The position numbers were made by a program, and so were the translations under genes. This document shows, one piece after another, positions 8,482 through 18,305 of a stretch of DNA of 64,000 nt (positions within the stretch are counted from its first letter, which is position 1; each line of letters starts with the position of its first letter). The notes under the pieces were generated by a model. The model made no database searches. It worked only from the letters and a program-made list of their open reading frames with translations, and had not been told where the DNA came from. Source of the DNA: an uncultured Algibacter sp. (GTDB lineage: Bacteria > Bacteroidota > Bacteroidia > Flavobacteriales > Flavobacteriaceae); assembly GCA_937958265.1 (NCBI GenBank), contig CALGNX010000005.1:84202-148201 (forward strand), in the 5' to 3' direction.

Positions 8482-9645
8482 ATGAAGGATATACTTATTA
8501 TTACCAATTACTTTCCGCCTGAAACAGGAGCCGCATCAAATCGTATTTATCAATTAGCGGAAGGCCTTAAAAACGCAGATTACAACATTTCTGTTGTTAC
8601 ACCACTACCAAATTACCCAACAGGCCAAATTTTCACAGGCTATAAAGGCCGTTTTAAACATACTTTAAAAGAGAATGACATAGTTATTAATAGACTCTGG
8701 ATTTATGCCAACAATTCCAAGCATAAGTTATTACGCCTTCTTGCTATGTTATCTTATAGTTTTAGTTTAATATGGTTTTTTATTTGGCATAAAATTCCTA
8801 AAAGGGTAATTATACAATCGCCTCCGCTATTAGTGGCTTTTACGGCAATATGCCTACTGCGCTCTAAAAAAAGAAAGCTGATACTGAATGTTAGTGATTT
8901 GTGGCCACTAGCCGGACTGGAATTGGGTGTCTTAAAAAAAAATACAAGCTTTAAGTTATTAGAACGCATAGAACGCTTTAATTATAAACATGCCAATTTA
9001 ATTTTGGGCCAAAGTGAAGAAATACTAACCCATGTAAAATCGATTTTTCCTAGAAAAGAAACCTTCTTATATCGCAATTTTCCAGATTTTGAAGCTCCTA
9101 TACCTAAAGACACTGCTAATTCTTCAAAAAAAATACAATTAGTCTATGCGGGCTTATTAGGGGTTGCTCAAGGTATTTTTAAGTTATGTAACGCATTAGA
9201 TTACTCCAATATTCAATTTCATATTTATGGCGCTGGTACAGAACAAAATAGTATTGAAAATTTAATTAGAACTAACCATGAATTAGATATTATTTACCAC
9301 GGCGAAGTTTCTAGACAGCAATTACACAACGCATTAAGATCTTATGATATTACTTTAGTCCCTTTAACACAAAGAATTTATGGCTCTGTGCCATCGAAAA
9401 TTTTCGAGTATGCGCGTTTGGGCCTACCCATATTGTATTTTGGTGGTGGTGAGGGTGAACACATTATTAAAAAATATGAATTGGGCTGGATTGCAGAAGT
9501 TAGCAATTACAACCTTTTAAATGCAATTATTGCCAAAATAAGTACTTCGAACTTAACTGTTAAAAATAAACTTAATATACAAAAAACAGCTTTTAAACAT
9601 TTCGATTTCGAAAAGCAATTAGAAGCCCTAATAAAGGTTGTTTAA
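8482..9645 (+). CDS. Glycosyltransferase family 4, WbuB-like
   Basis: 387 residues with GT-B architecture: the N-terminal TNYFPPETGAASNRIYQLAEGL is the acceptor-side glycine/Asn loop of WbuB-type enzymes, and the C-terminal half has LVYAGLLGVAQG near 220 and the donor-binding SKIFEYARLGLPILYFGGGEGE with the E-x7-E-like element. WbuB homologues add an amino sugar (often FucNAc or a related sugar) to lipid-linked O-antigen intermediates. It follows wecB by one base and is probably co-transcribed with it. Its stop overlaps that of the opposite-strand phosphoglycosyltransferase gene by four bases. Confidence 0.85.
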   Translation: MKDILIITNYFPPETGAASNRIYQLAEGLKNADYNISVVTPLPNYPTGQIFTGYKGRFKHTLKENDIVINRLWIYANNSKHKLLRLLAMLSYSFSLIWFFIWHKIPKRVIIQSPPLLVAFTAICLLRSKKRKLILNVSDLWPLAGLELGVLKKNTSFKLLERIERFNYKHANLILGQSEEILTHVKSIFPRKETFLYRNFPDFEAPIPKDTANSSKKIQLVYAGLLGVAQGIFKLCNALDYSNIQFHIYGAGTEQNSIENLIRTNHELDIIYHGEVSRQQLHNALRSYDITLVPLTQRIYGSVPSKIFEYARLGLPILYFGGGEGEHIIKKYELGWIAEVSNYNLLNAIIAKISTSNLTVKNKLNIQKTAFKHFDFEKQLEALIKVV

Positions 9646-10994
9646 TATGCCTTTTCCTCTCCTTTTATCGCGTTTGAAACCGTTTGTATAATAATTTTAG
9701 CATCTAACAGCAGAGACCAGTTTTCAATATAAAAAATATCGAATTTTACACGGTTTATAATATCTTCATCCGTTTCAACTTCACCTCTAAAACCACTTAC
9801 TTGTGCTAACCCTGTAATACCAGGCTTAACAAAATGGCGTACCATAAACTTATCAATTCTCCTGGCATACATGTTGGTATGACTTACCATATGTGGTCTA
9901 GGGCCAACAACAGACATATCACCAAATAGCACATTAAAAAACTGCGGTAGCTCGTCCATACTAGTTTTTCTTATAAAGGCTCCCATTTTTGTAATTCTTA
10001 AATCGCCTTTAGTAGCTTGTTGAGAATGAGCATTTTTATTAGGTGTCATAGACCGGAATTTATAACAATAAAATTCTTTATAATTAAACCCATTTCTAGA
10101 CTGTTTAAAGAATACAGGGCCCTTAGACTCTAATTTAATTAAAATAGCTAAAATTGGTGTTAACCAGGACAAAACAAAAATAATAACAAACAAACTAAAC
10201 ACAACATCAAAAGACCGTTTAATAAACTGATTTACATGATCTTGTAACGGTATTGACCGTATGGAAAGTATTGGAATATAATCGTAATACTCATACTTTA
10301 ATTTTTTAGAAAAAATATCTTTATTATCGGGTATAAACTTTAATTCACGAAGGTTGTTATCTGCAAAATCAATTAACCTATTTATTTGCTTATTAGAGAG
10401 TTCTGCTACAGAGAAGTAAATCTCATCTATACTATTCTCGATAATATAATTAAAACAATTATTTAAAGAAAAGTCTTTGTCTTTCGAGCTAAAGCTAGCA
10501 TCAAACTTATATCCAAAATCTGGTCGTTGTATAAACGTTTTAATTAATTGTCTTGATTTTTGGTTACCACCAATTACAATGACTTTTGTAATATTTCCAC
10601 GAAAAACTGTTCTATATTTTCTTAATAAAAAAACAGTTAAAAACTTAATGAAACATAACACAACAAAAATTGATACTAAGTAATGCCCCAATGTCAACCT
10701 GCTAATATGAGGATGTTTAAAAAAACCTATAAAAGCATAAAGCACAATAGCAAAAAACATAATTTGTCTAAATAAAAGTGGGCCTAATCGAATTAATCGC
10801 GTATGCCTTTGTACTTCGTAAAACCCATTCTTCACTGCAATTAAAATCCATGAAATGGTAATGTATAAACAAAAAATGTAAACGTTTGTTAAATTTATTT
10901 CAAACAAATAAACAGCTGCATTAATAACAGCTAGATCTATCAGCCCGAATAAAGGTTTCATATACCCTGAATATCTTCCTTTTTTATAATTCAC
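9642..10994 (-). CDS. Polyprenyl glycosylphosphotransferase (WcaJ/WbaP type), initiates the repeat unit
   Basis: 450 residues. The N-terminal half has about four membrane helices and a soluble Rossmann-like domain (TKVIVIGGNQKSRQLIKTF). The C-terminal catalytic domain starts at KRSFDVVFSLFV with the re-entrant helix, then GPVFFKQSRNGFN, YKFRSM, DELPQFFNVLFGDMSVVGPRPHM. It loads the first sugar-1-phosphate on undecaprenyl phosphate at the inner membrane. The start is GTG (10994), directly adjoining the TAA of the upstream gene, so translational coupling is likely; the next ATG (10961) would remove the conserved GRYSGY leader. It is the last gene of the minus-strand polysaccharide operon. Confidence 0.9.
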   Translation of the reverse strand: MNYKKGRYSGYMKPLFGLIDLAVINAAVYLFEINLTNVYIFCLYITISWILIAVKNGFYEVQRHTRLIRLGPLLFRQIMFFAIVLYAFIGFFKHPHISRLTLGHYLVSIFVVLCFIKFLTVFLLRKYRTVFRGNITKVIVIGGNQKSRQLIKTFIQRPDFGYKFDASFSSKDKDFSLNNCFNYIIENSIDEIYFSVAELSNKQINRLIDFADNNLRELKFIPDNKDIFSKKLKYEYYDYIPILSIRSIPLQDHVNQFIKRSFDVVFSLFVIIFVLSWLTPILAILIKLESKGPVFFKQSRNGFNYKEFYCYKFRSMTPNKNAHSQQATKGDLRITKMGAFIRKTSMDELPQFFNVLFGDMSVVGPRPHMVSHTNMYARRIDKFMVRHFVKPGITGLAQVSGFRGEVETDEDIINRVKFDIFYIENWSLLLDAKIIIQTVSNAIKGEEKAY

Positions 10995-11981
10995 TTATTT
11001 CTTTATATGTTCTTTAAAATTTTTGTGTTTGCTTTTATAAAGCGCTTCTTTTGGTAAGGTCTTAAAATAATTATACGTTATCTTCATACCCAATTCTCTA
11101 CTCGTTTTTGGTTCCCAATTTAATATTGTTTTTGCCAACGTAATATCTGGTTGCCTTTGTAACGGATCGTCTTGTGGTAAATCACGATATATTATTTTTT
11201 GCGCTGTTCCTGTTAACTTTATAATTTCCTCTGCAAATTGCTTTATTGTTATTTCATGAGGGTTACCAATATTTATTGGATTTGTATAATCGCTTAATAA
11301 CAACCTATAAATACCCTCCACCTGGTCATCTACAAAACAAAACGAACGGGTTTGAGAGCCATCTCCAAAAACTGTTAAATCTTCTCCCCTAAGCGCTTGA
11401 CCAATAAATGCAGGAATCACTCTGCCATCGTTTAAACGCATTCTAGGCCCATAGGTGTTAAATATACGCACAATTCTTGTTTCTAAGCCATGAAACCGGT
11501 GATATGCCATCGTTATAGACTCCTGAAAGCGTTTGGCTTCGTCGTAAACTCCACGCGGACCAATGGTATTTACATTACCATAATAATTTTCTGTTTGTGG
11601 GTGTACTAAAGGGTCTCCGTAAACTTCGGAGGTGGATGCTATAAGCATGCGTGCATTTTTCGCTTTAGCAAGCCCTAAGAGGTTGTGCGTGCCTAAAGCC
11701 CCTACTTTTAAAGTTTGTATGGGTATTTTTAAATAATCAATGGGGCTTGCTGGTGATGCAAAATGTAAAATATAATCTAAACGTCCTTGTAACTCTATAA
11801 AATTAGTAACATCGTGTGTTATAAATTCAAAATTATCTAAACCTTGTAAATGTTCAATATTTTTTTCATCACCCGTTATAAAGTTATCCATGGCCACAAC
11901 ATGATAGCCTTCCTTTATAAAACGATCGCACAAGTGCGAACCCAAAAAACCGGCGGCTCCTGTAATTAGGATTTTTTTCAT
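10995..11981 (-). CDS. UDP-glucuronate decarboxylase-like (UDP-xylose synthase)
   Basis: 328 residues from the ATG at 11981 ([17 protein letters not shown]); an in-frame ATG nine bases upstream is possible. It is an extended SDR with the NAD loop [17 protein letters not shown], and the UXS-type segment [18 protein letters not shown] containing the YxxxK catalytic pair, then [10 protein letters not shown] and [11 protein letters not shown]. These are features of UDP-glucuronate decarboxylases, which oxidise and decarboxylate UDP-GlcA to UDP-xylose. A separate 4-keto product cannot be excluded from sequence alone. It sits between rmd and the initiating transferase in the polysaccharide operon. 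Confidence 0.8.
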   Translation of the reverse strand: MKKILITGAAGFLGSHLCDRFIKEGYHVVAMDNFITGDEKNIEHLQGLDNFEFITHDVTNFIELQGRLDYILHFASPASPIDYLKIPIQTLKVGALGTHNLLGLAKAKNARMLIASTSEVYGDPLVHPQTENYYGNVNTIGPRGVYDEAKRFQESITMAYHRFHGLETRIVRIFNTYGPRMRLNDGRVIPAFIGQALRGEDLTVFGDGSQTRSFCFVDDQVEGIYRLLLSDYTNPINIGNPHEITIKQFAEEIIKLTGTAQKIIYRDLPQDDPLQRQPDITLAKTILNWEPKTSRELGMKITYNYFKTLPKEALYKSKHKNFKEHIKK

Positions 11982-12089
11982 GTAAACCAATTTACTTTTT
12001 TATATGCTTATAATTTAGTACTCAAGTTAACTTTTACGCAAAAGAAATTAATGCATGTATTTCATACAACTAAAAAATATAATATTATT

Positions 12090-12986
12090 TTAATCTAGAT
12101 ACATTTTTTGTAATGTATGCTCAATGGTATTTTCGTTAGAAAGGTCACCTAAACTAGCCATTAATTTTTTTGTTGAGCCCTTAAGCATTTTAATTTCATT
12201 TTTTCTTACAAAATCAGGATTTACCGTTACCTTAATTTTATACTTGGCCAAACGATTCATTTCACTAATTATATGCTTAATGTTTATTGCCGTGCCACTA
12301 CAGACATTAATTATTTCAGACTTTATGTTAGACGTTAAAAGACGTGTATAACATGCTACTACATAATCAACATCGTTAAACTCTCTGTATACGTCTATAT
12401 TCCCTAAGGCAATTTCCTTATAATTTTTCTTATAATGAGAAACAATTTTTGGAACTAAGAAATGTGATTCTTGGCCTGCACCAGTATAATTAAAGGGACG
12501 AGTTATAATTATATTTTGATTATCAAAATACAATTTTGACATATTTTCCATAACCAATTTACTATTGCCGTAGTGGTTTACGGGTTGCGGACACATTGTT
12601 TCGTCCAACTCGCCCTCAATATTTCCGTAAACCGCAGCACTACTAGCAATTAAGATTTTTTTAGGTGTATAATCTAGTCTGTTTATAGCCTCTAAAAGAT
12701 TTGTTGTTCCAAGAATATTTACATTGTATATCTTTAATTTGGCCTCTGATGCTACGAATGAAATGGCTGCTAAATGAACTATGTAAGCTGGCTTAATATC
12801 TTTTAAAATCGCGTACAAAGCATCTTCTTCAAGAATATTACAATTAAAGTGGTTCGAACTCTTTGGTTCTTTTAAGGTCGTTCCAAAAACTTCGAACCCT
12901 TTTTCGGTAAGGTATTTTTCTAGATATATTCCTGTAAACCCAGAAATACCAGTAATAAATACGCGTTCTTTAAAAACTGCCTCCAT
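12090..12986 (-). CDS. rmd: GDP-6-deoxy-D-mannose reductase-like
   Basis: 298 residues from the ATG at 12986. It is an extended SDR with [12 protein letters not shown] at the N-terminus, [17 protein letters not shown] (YxxxK), [21 protein letters not shown], and [13 protein letters not shown], all matching the RMD family. RMD reduces the 4-keto intermediate made by Gmd to GDP-D-rhamnose. It starts inside the end of gmd (17-bp overlap with the ATG; a TTG further upstream would overlap by 32), which strongly supports the Gmd-Rmd pathway. GDP-L-fucose synthase would have a different active-site pattern, so D-rhamnose is preferred. Confidence 0.8.
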   Translation of the reverse strand: MEAVFKERVFITGISGFTGIYLEKYLTEKGFEVFGTTLKEPKSSNHFNCNILEEDALYAILKDIKPAYIVHLAAISFVASEAKLKIYNVNILGTTNLLEAINRLDYTPKKILIASSAAVYGNIEGELDETMCPQPVNHYGNSKLVMENMSKLYFDNQNIIITRPFNYTGAGQESHFLVPKIVSHYKKNYKEIALGNIDVYREFNDVDYVVACYTRLLTSNIKSEIINVCSGTAINIKHIISEMNRLAKYKIKVTVNPDFVRKNEIKMLKGSTKKLMASLGDLSNENTIEHTLQKMYLD

Positions 12987-14004
12987 TTTGATTTCTTTCA
13001 ATATCCTTTTTAACCATCATGTCGCACAATTCTTCGAGCGTTGTTTTTGGTTTCCAATTTAATTTATCGTTCGCTTTAGATGCGTCTCCAATTAATAAAT
13101 CTACTTCTGCTGGACGATAAAACTTAGGGTTTACTTTAATTAACTCTTTTCCTGTTTTATCATCAAAACCAATTTCCTTTTCGCCTTTACCTTTCCAAGT
13201 AATATCTACTTCTATTGCCTTAAAAGCTAACGATACAAAGTCTCGTACGGTTTGTGTTTTATTGGTTGCCAAAACAAAGGTTCCTGGCTCATCAATTTGT
13301 AACATCCTATACATGCCATCCACATATTCTTTAGCGTATCCCCAGTCTCTCTTAGCATCCATATTACCAAGTTCTAATAGATCTTGTTTACCCAAATGAA
13401 TTTTTGCTACTGCATCTGTTATTTTTCTTGTAACAAACTCTTTTCCTCTTAAAGGAGACTCATGATTAAACAAAATACCACTGGTAGCAAACATGTTATA
13501 AGACTCTTGATAATTAAGTGTAGCCCAATGCGCAAATACTTTTGCTACCCCGTAAGGACTGCGAGGATGAAAAGGCGTGTCTTCGCTTTGCGGTATAGCA
13601 TGTACTTTACCAAACATTTCTGAAGTTGATGCTTGATAAAATTTAATTTTAGGGTTAATGCTTCGTATCGCTTCTAATAAATTCATGGCGCCAATACCAG
13701 TAATTTCAGCTGTTGCTATGGGCTGGGTAAAAGATACACCTACAAAACTTTGAGCAGCTAAATTATAAATTTCATCAGGCTCAACTTCAGAAATAATTCT
13801 GTATGCGCTTGATAAATCTATAAGATCATATTCCAACAATGTTAAGTTCGGATGCTTATCAACTCCTAATTCTTCAATTCTCCAAAAATTAGTTGAGCTT
13901 GTTCTTCTATATGTACCAAAAACATGATAACCCTTGTCTAGTAGAAGCTCTGCTAAATATGCAGCATCTTGGCCAGTAATACCAGTTATTATAGCTTTTT
14001 TCAT
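12970..14004 (-). CDS. gmd: GDP-mannose 4,6-dehydratase
   Basis: 344 residues, usual length. Gmd converts GDP-D-mannose to the 4-keto-6-deoxy sugar in the cytoplasm. [17 protein letters not shown] is the diagnostic N-terminus; [45 protein letters not shown] (YxxxK) and [18 protein letters not shown] follow, as in all Gmd enzymes. It immediately precedes and overlaps the reductase gene rmd. The upstream epimerase gene ends 22 bp before its start. Confidence 0.95.
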   Translation of the reverse strand: MKKAIITGITGQDAAYLAELLLDKGYHVFGTYRRTSSTNFWRIEELGVDKHPNLTLLEYDLIDLSSAYRIISEVEPDEIYNLAAQSFVGVSFTQPIATAEITGIGAMNLLEAIRSINPKIKFYQASTSEMFGKVHAIPQSEDTPFHPRSPYGVAKVFAHWATLNYQESYNMFATSGILFNHESPLRGKEFVTRKITDAVAKIHLGKQDLLELGNMDAKRDWGYAKEYVDGMYRMLQIDEPGTFVLATNKTQTVRDFVSLAFKAIEVDITWKGKGEKEIGFDDKTGKELIKVNPKFYRPAEVDLLIGDASKANDKLNWKPKTTLEELCDMMVKKDIERNQNGGSF

Positions 14005-14026
14005 TTTACGTAAACTTTATTAATTA

Positions 14027-14971
14027 TTATATCAAATTATTATGCTTAAACCACTCTATACTTAGTTTAAGTCCTTTTTTCAAATCAATTTTAGGTTCAA
14101 ACCCCAAATCTTGCTTGATAAAATCGATAGATCCTGTCATATTAGATATATCGCCCTTCCAACTTTGATTAGTATAAGAAATTTCAGGATCGATATTTAA
14201 TTCCTCACAAATTTTTGCTACCAACTCTTTTATAGATGTTTGCTTACCACCTGAAACATTATATATTTTACCTCTACTTTTAGGATTAGTAAATGCCATA
14301 AAAAAAGCATTAACAGTATCTGAAATATAAGAATAATCTCTTATTTGCTCTCCTGTGCCTAAGACCTCTAACTGCTTATTATTAGCACTTAATTTCCTTA
14401 TAAGATCGTAAAGAACGTAACGCGATTGCCTTGGGCCATACGTATTAAATATTCTTATACCTGTAAAATCTAAATCGTAAGTTTTCTCATAGGCTAACCC
14501 TAACTTTTCACCATAAAGTTTTGTTACGCCATAATTTGATCTTGGTAACAACTCATGCTTTTCATCCATAGGTGTGTATGCAGGTTCTCCATATATCGCA
14601 GCTGTACTTGCAAAAAGAATTTTTTTAACATTATACTTCACACACAGATTTAAGATATTAAACGTGCCTAATGCATTACTACTAAAATCTACCTCTGGAA
14701 ATTTACTGGAATATGGTACGTTAGCATTAGCGGCAAGATGAAACACATAATCAAATTTTTCCTCCTCAAATAGAGTGTCTAAAAATTTATAATTTGCGAT
14801 ATCTGCATACTGATACTCACAGTGTTCATTTTTTGAAAAATTAGCATTAGCACCCATCAAATTATCAATAGATAATATATTATTAAAACCTTCTTCAACT
14901 AGTTTGTCGATAAGGTGAGAAGGTATAAAACCACAACCTCCTGTCACTAATATTCTAGACTTCTTATTCAT
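14027..14971 (-). CDS. NAD-dependent epimerase/dehydratase (extended SDR)
   Basis: 314 residues. The N-terminal nucleotide loop is VTGGCGFIPSHL, with Pro where most homologues have Gly. ASTAAIYGEP, PRSNYGVTKLYGE (YxxxK) and [15 protein letters not shown] place it among UDP-sugar 4-epimerases and related sugar-nucleotide dehydratases of polysaccharide loci. I cannot assign the substrate. It lies 4 bp downstream of the GT4 gene and 22 bp upstream of gmd in the operon, so it supplies a nucleotide sugar to the repeat unit. Confidence 0.75.
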   Translation of the reverse strand: MNKKSRILVTGGCGFIPSHLIDKLVEEGFNNILSIDNLMGANANFSKNEHCEYQYADIANYKFLDTLFEEEKFDYVFHLAANANVPYSSKFPEVDFSSNALGTFNILNLCVKYNVKKILFASTAAIYGEPAYTPMDEKHELLPRSNYGVTKLYGEKLGLAYEKTYDLDFTGIRIFNTYGPRQSRYVLYDLIRKLSANNKQLEVLGTGEQIRDYSYISDTVNAFFMAFTNPKSRGKIYNVSGGKQTSIKELVAKICEELNIDPEISYTNQSWKGDISNMTGSIDFIKQDLGFEPKIDLKKGLKLSIEWFKHNNLI

Positions 14972-14975
14972 TATT

Positions 14976-16055
14976 TCAATTAAAAAATTTATTGATTGTT
15001 TTAGTCAAATCATAATTAGATTTAACTGTTTTTATATTTTTTACGTAATATTCTCTATTATTTTCAATTTTGTTTATGCCTTCAACGATGTCAAATATAT
15101 CTTTACCTGTAACTTCACCAACCTTCTCTTCTACCACAAAATCTTTAGAATTATTATTTAAACCATTGGTTGTTAGTATAGGTAAATCTGATCCTAAAGC
15201 CTCAATAAATACTCCTGGAAGCCCCTCTCTGTCTGATGGGAATACGAGAAGTCTTCCTCTAGAAAGAATGCTTTTCTTTTCGTGTTCGCTTACAAAACCA
15301 TGGAAAACAACTTCTTGATTGCTTTTGTGCTCTTCCTTTAAGTGTTCAAACATACTACCATCCCCAACAACATGCATTTGACGTGCTTTATCTGGGTACC
15401 TTCTATTAAATTCTAAAACAGCTAAAATTGCTTTATCTGGATTTTTATGCGGTTCTAATCTACCAACAAATAAAAAATAGTCATTAGATACATTCTCAAA
15501 ATCTTTCATATCTAAAGAGTTTGGAATAGAAATTACATTATTAGAACTTAAATTCTTATGTTTTTTAAGGATTTTACGTTGAACACTGTTACTTATACAA
15601 GATATCTTATCTGTTGAATTTAATATCAAAGGGTTAATAAATTTCCATAATAACGAATGACGATATTCTACAAAATCGATAAATGTTATAGCGTTTCTTT
15701 TAAAAAGAGTTTTTGAAAAAATTAATGGTACTATTACAAATTGTCCAATAATTATAAAATCATATTCTTTATTTTTCAGAGCGTTTTTAATAGCAAAATA
15801 AAATTTAAACATTGTAGAAACTTTTCTACCCAAAACACCTTTTTTATAGTGCGAAGAATCTGTCAAAACTCGATTTACGCCTACTCCATTGATAACTTCC
15901 TTATGCGGCAAGTTTTTATCATGGGCGATACACATGACATCAACAGAATGGCCAAAAAAAGATAATTTTTCAGCTATTCTTTTAAACCGAAATTCCATAC
16001 CACCTATAAATGGGTAATAAAATTCATTAATAATCAAAATACTTTTAGTGTTCAT
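14976..16055 (-). CDS. Glycosyltransferase family 4
   Basis: 359 residues, GT-B fold. The N-terminal segment NEFYYPFIGGMEFRFKRIAEKL is the typical GG-containing acceptor loop. The second half has FLFVGRLEPHKNPDKAI (start of the donor-binding domain), VHVVGDG-like MHVVGDGSMFEHL, and PSDREGLPGVFIEALGSDLPIL with the conserved E-x7-E donor contact. It retains the anomeric configuration by family rule, but donor and acceptor are not deducible. Its start overlaps the preceding Wzy-like gene by 11 bp. Confidence 0.85.
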   Translation of the reverse strand: MNTKSILIINEFYYPFIGGMEFRFKRIAEKLSFFGHSVDVMCIAHDKNLPHKEVINGVGVNRVLTDSSHYKKGVLGRKVSTMFKFYFAIKNALKNKEYDFIIIGQFVIVPLIFSKTLFKRNAITFIDFVEYRHSLLWKFINPLILNSTDKISCISNSVQRKILKKHKNLSSNNVISIPNSLDMKDFENVSNDYFLFVGRLEPHKNPDKAILAVLEFNRRYPDKARQMHVVGDGSMFEHLKEEHKSNQEVVFHGFVSEHEKKSILSRGRLLVFPSDREGLPGVFIEALGSDLPILTTNGLNNNSKDFVVEEKVGEVTGKDIFDIVEGINKIENNREYYVKNIKTVKSNYDLTKTINKFFN

Positions 16056-17238
16056 TTTTTAGGGAATATTGAGTAAAAGTTTCCTTTGTAAAGAGACTTA
16101 TAAAAAAACCGTAAAAGAAAATTCCATATCTTCTTCTCATATAATTTTCTACAAGCCCAAAGGATAAAATAATTATTAAAAAAAACAAAAAATTGTAATT
16201 TTTACAACTAATGGACATGTACAAAAAACGTAAAAGTACAAAAATAATTACAGCAGCCGGCAAATATCCAAAGTCCAAAACATATCCCAAAAATTGATTA
16301 TGAGAATGTAAGCCTACCCAATATTTCCTACTATTCGTAATTAAACAGTTATCTATTTTTTCCTGAGCATTACCCGCTCCCAATCCGGTAAGCAAGGTAG
16401 CCTCTTTATCAATAATTTCAAGTGTACATCTCCAAATAGAATATCTTGGACTTCTGTCTTCGACTTTTAACTTTTCAAAACGTTGTAAGGTGTTTGTTGA
16501 AAAGACTAAAAACACAGATGCGAAACTGCCCAATAAAAGAACGATTAAAGAATTTCTTCTGTTTTTTTTATCGAAAAGAGAAAAAATTAAATAAGAAGCT
16601 GTGAGAATAAATATTAAAATAATCGAAAACCTAGACGATATCAAAATTATAAATCCTATTATCAAAAAAATACAACATGAATTTATTACATACCTTAATC
16701 GTTTCTTACTTTTTACCATATCCACTAACAATATATAGGCCGAAAATACGCCATATATAGAAAGATAATTGTGCTGAATTTCTAAAAATGAATTAGAATA
16801 CTTATGATCAAAAAAAGACCCCGTGTTGAAGTAGTATATAATACCATTGATAATGGAAAGCAGATAAAGAATTACAGTTATATAAGCAAAGATTAGTAAA
16901 ATTGTTTTTAAATTTAATTTATTTCGATTTTCAAGAAATAATATTGAAAATACTGTTAAAACAAAGAAGGATAATTTTTCAATACTATATAAATTTTTAG
17001 TAAAACTTTCAGAAAATAAAAGAGAATAAACTGAGAAAAGAAAAGGGGAAATAATGGCAATAAAATATAATAACTTTTTCTTTGTAAACACTTGTTTCTT
17101 ACATGTAAAAATACTTACAAATGCAGTGAGAAAAGCTATTGCACTAGTTATATAGGATAATGCCATAGAAAAACCAAGACATAAAAAACTTACTAAAAAT
17201 GCGATATAAACGTAATCGTTGATATAGAGTTTTTTCAT
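16045..17238 (-). CDS. O-antigen polymerase/ligase-like membrane protein (Wzy or WaaL)
   Basis: 397 residues with about ten to eleven membrane helices. A large soluble loop holds RYSIWRCTLEIIDKEATLL followed by GLGAGNAQEKIDNCL and LHSHNQFLGYVLDFGYL. The R-x3-W and H-N-x-F/L pattern in the big loop is characteristic of the O-antigen ligase family (Wzy_C type). The locus contains a second such protein at 19215, so one may polymerise the repeat units and the other act as a second polymerase or ligase. Codon use is markedly AT-rich, as in other Wzx/Wzy genes. Confidence 0.75.
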   Translation of the reverse strand: MKKLYINDYVYIAFLVSFLCLGFSMALSYITSAIAFLTAFVSIFTCKKQVFTKKKLLYFIAIISPFLFSVYSLLFSESFTKNLYSIEKLSFFVLTVFSILFLENRNKLNLKTILLIFAYITVILYLLSIINGIIYYFNTGSFFDHKYSNSFLEIQHNYLSIYGVFSAYILLVDMVKSKKRLRYVINSCCIFLIIGFIILISSRFSIILIFILTASYLIFSLFDKKNRRNSLIVLLLGSFASVFLVFSTNTLQRFEKLKVEDRSPRYSIWRCTLEIIDKEATLLTGLGAGNAQEKIDNCLITNSRKYWVGLHSHNQFLGYVLDFGYLPAAVIIFVLLRFLYMSISCKNYNFLFFLIIILSFGLVENYMRRRYGIFFYGFFISLFTKETFTQYSLKNEH

Positions 17239-17243
17239 TAAAG

Positions 17244-18305
17244 TTACTTTTTTATAAATTTATACCCCGTGTTTATAAATTTCTCCTCTACGAATTTAAA
17301 ACCAATTATTGAAACTAGCGTGGTTAATAACAAGCTTGATAAAGTAAATAATACATTATTAATAAAAGTTGGTTCCAAGTTTAATTGTCCAACCACATGA
17401 ATAACTATCACATGAAATAAGTAAAACGAATAGCTTATTTTACCAAAATAAGCCAGTAAATTACTTTCTATTTTAAACTTACTTGTTAATAGTAAAAATA
17501 GCACAAATGCAATTAAATAGCTTAAGAAGTACCTATACCAAACTTCATTGTGACCATAATTTTTATTGTATGCTAAAAATGATATTGCTAACATAACTAA
17601 ACAAAAAACGATAGGGAATACTTTAACAAATACTTTATTTTTTGATGTAATAAAACTAAACTGACCACTAGTATATAATAGGTATGATTTAAACACATAA
17701 CCGTAAAACATCAAGGATAGGGCTAAAAACAATGCTATTGGCAACTTAATTTGTAAATAGAATCTAATTACTGATGCTAAAAATGCGATTATTAAAAAGC
17801 CAATTGATGATAGAATAACACCAGTAAATTTATGTAAAAAGTTAGCCAAAAATAATATTACACAGAAACCATAAAAAATAAGTTCAATTTGAAGTGTCCA
17901 ATATATACCGATAATGCTCTTGGCTCCCAATATTTCGGGAACCATAGTAATGTTTGCTAAAATAGTTTTAATACTCGGGGGGCTGTTTAACAAAAAAACT
18001 ACACCCAAAAGTATCGAAACCCAAAATACGGGATACAAGCGAAAAAACCTTTTGATTAAAAAATTTCTAACAGTAGTATTTTTTTTTAAACTAAATGGGA
18101 TTAAAAAACCACTGAGCATAAAAAAAAGTACAACACCGATTTTACCAAAATCTAAAAAATCAACAGTCCAGAAAGTTAATTTTTCAAAAAATGGATTTAT
18201 ACCTTCTTTTCTTCTCAAATAAAGAACAACGTGCTGGACAAAAACTAAGATAGCAGCAATACCTCTAATCGAGTCTAGATAATTAAGTCTTTTTTTATTT
18301 GACAT
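17244..18305 (-). CDS. Acyltransferase 3 family O-acyltransferase (OafA-like)
   Basis: 353 residues with about ten membrane helices. The N-terminus LNYLDSIRGIAAILVFVQHVV contains the family R-G and the catalytic-type His. FGKIGVVLFFMLSGFLIPFSL and NFLIKRFFRLYPVFWVSILLG are the next two conserved blocks. Such proteins move an acyl group, often acetyl, onto sugars of O-antigen or capsule at the inner membrane. No periplasmic SGNH domain is attached. It lies 5 bp upstream of the Wzy-like gene and overlaps the end of the sialyltransferase-like gene by 11 bp. Confidence 0.88.
   Translation of the reverse strand: MSNKKRLNYLDSIRGIAAILVFVQHVVLYLRRKEGINPFFEKLTFWTVDFLDFGKIGVVLFFMLSGFLIPFSLKKNTTVRNFLIKRFFRLYPVFWVSILLGVVFLLNSPPSIKTILANITMVPEILGAKSIIGIYWTLQIELIFYGFCVILFLANFLHKFTGVILSSIGFLIIAFLASVIRFYLQIKLPIALFLALSLMFYGYVFKSYLLYTSGQFSFITSKNKVFVKVFPIVFCLVMLAISFLAYNKNYGHNEVWYRYFLSYLIAFVLFLLLTSKFKIESNLLAYFGKISYSFYLFHVIVIHVVGQLNLEPTFINNVLFTLSSLLLTTLVSIIGFKFVEEKFINTGYKFIKK

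Noticed and set aside
12987..13001. TTG-initiated longer form of Rmd
   Set aside because: The ATG at 12986 lies in the correct frame and gives the expected N-terminus.
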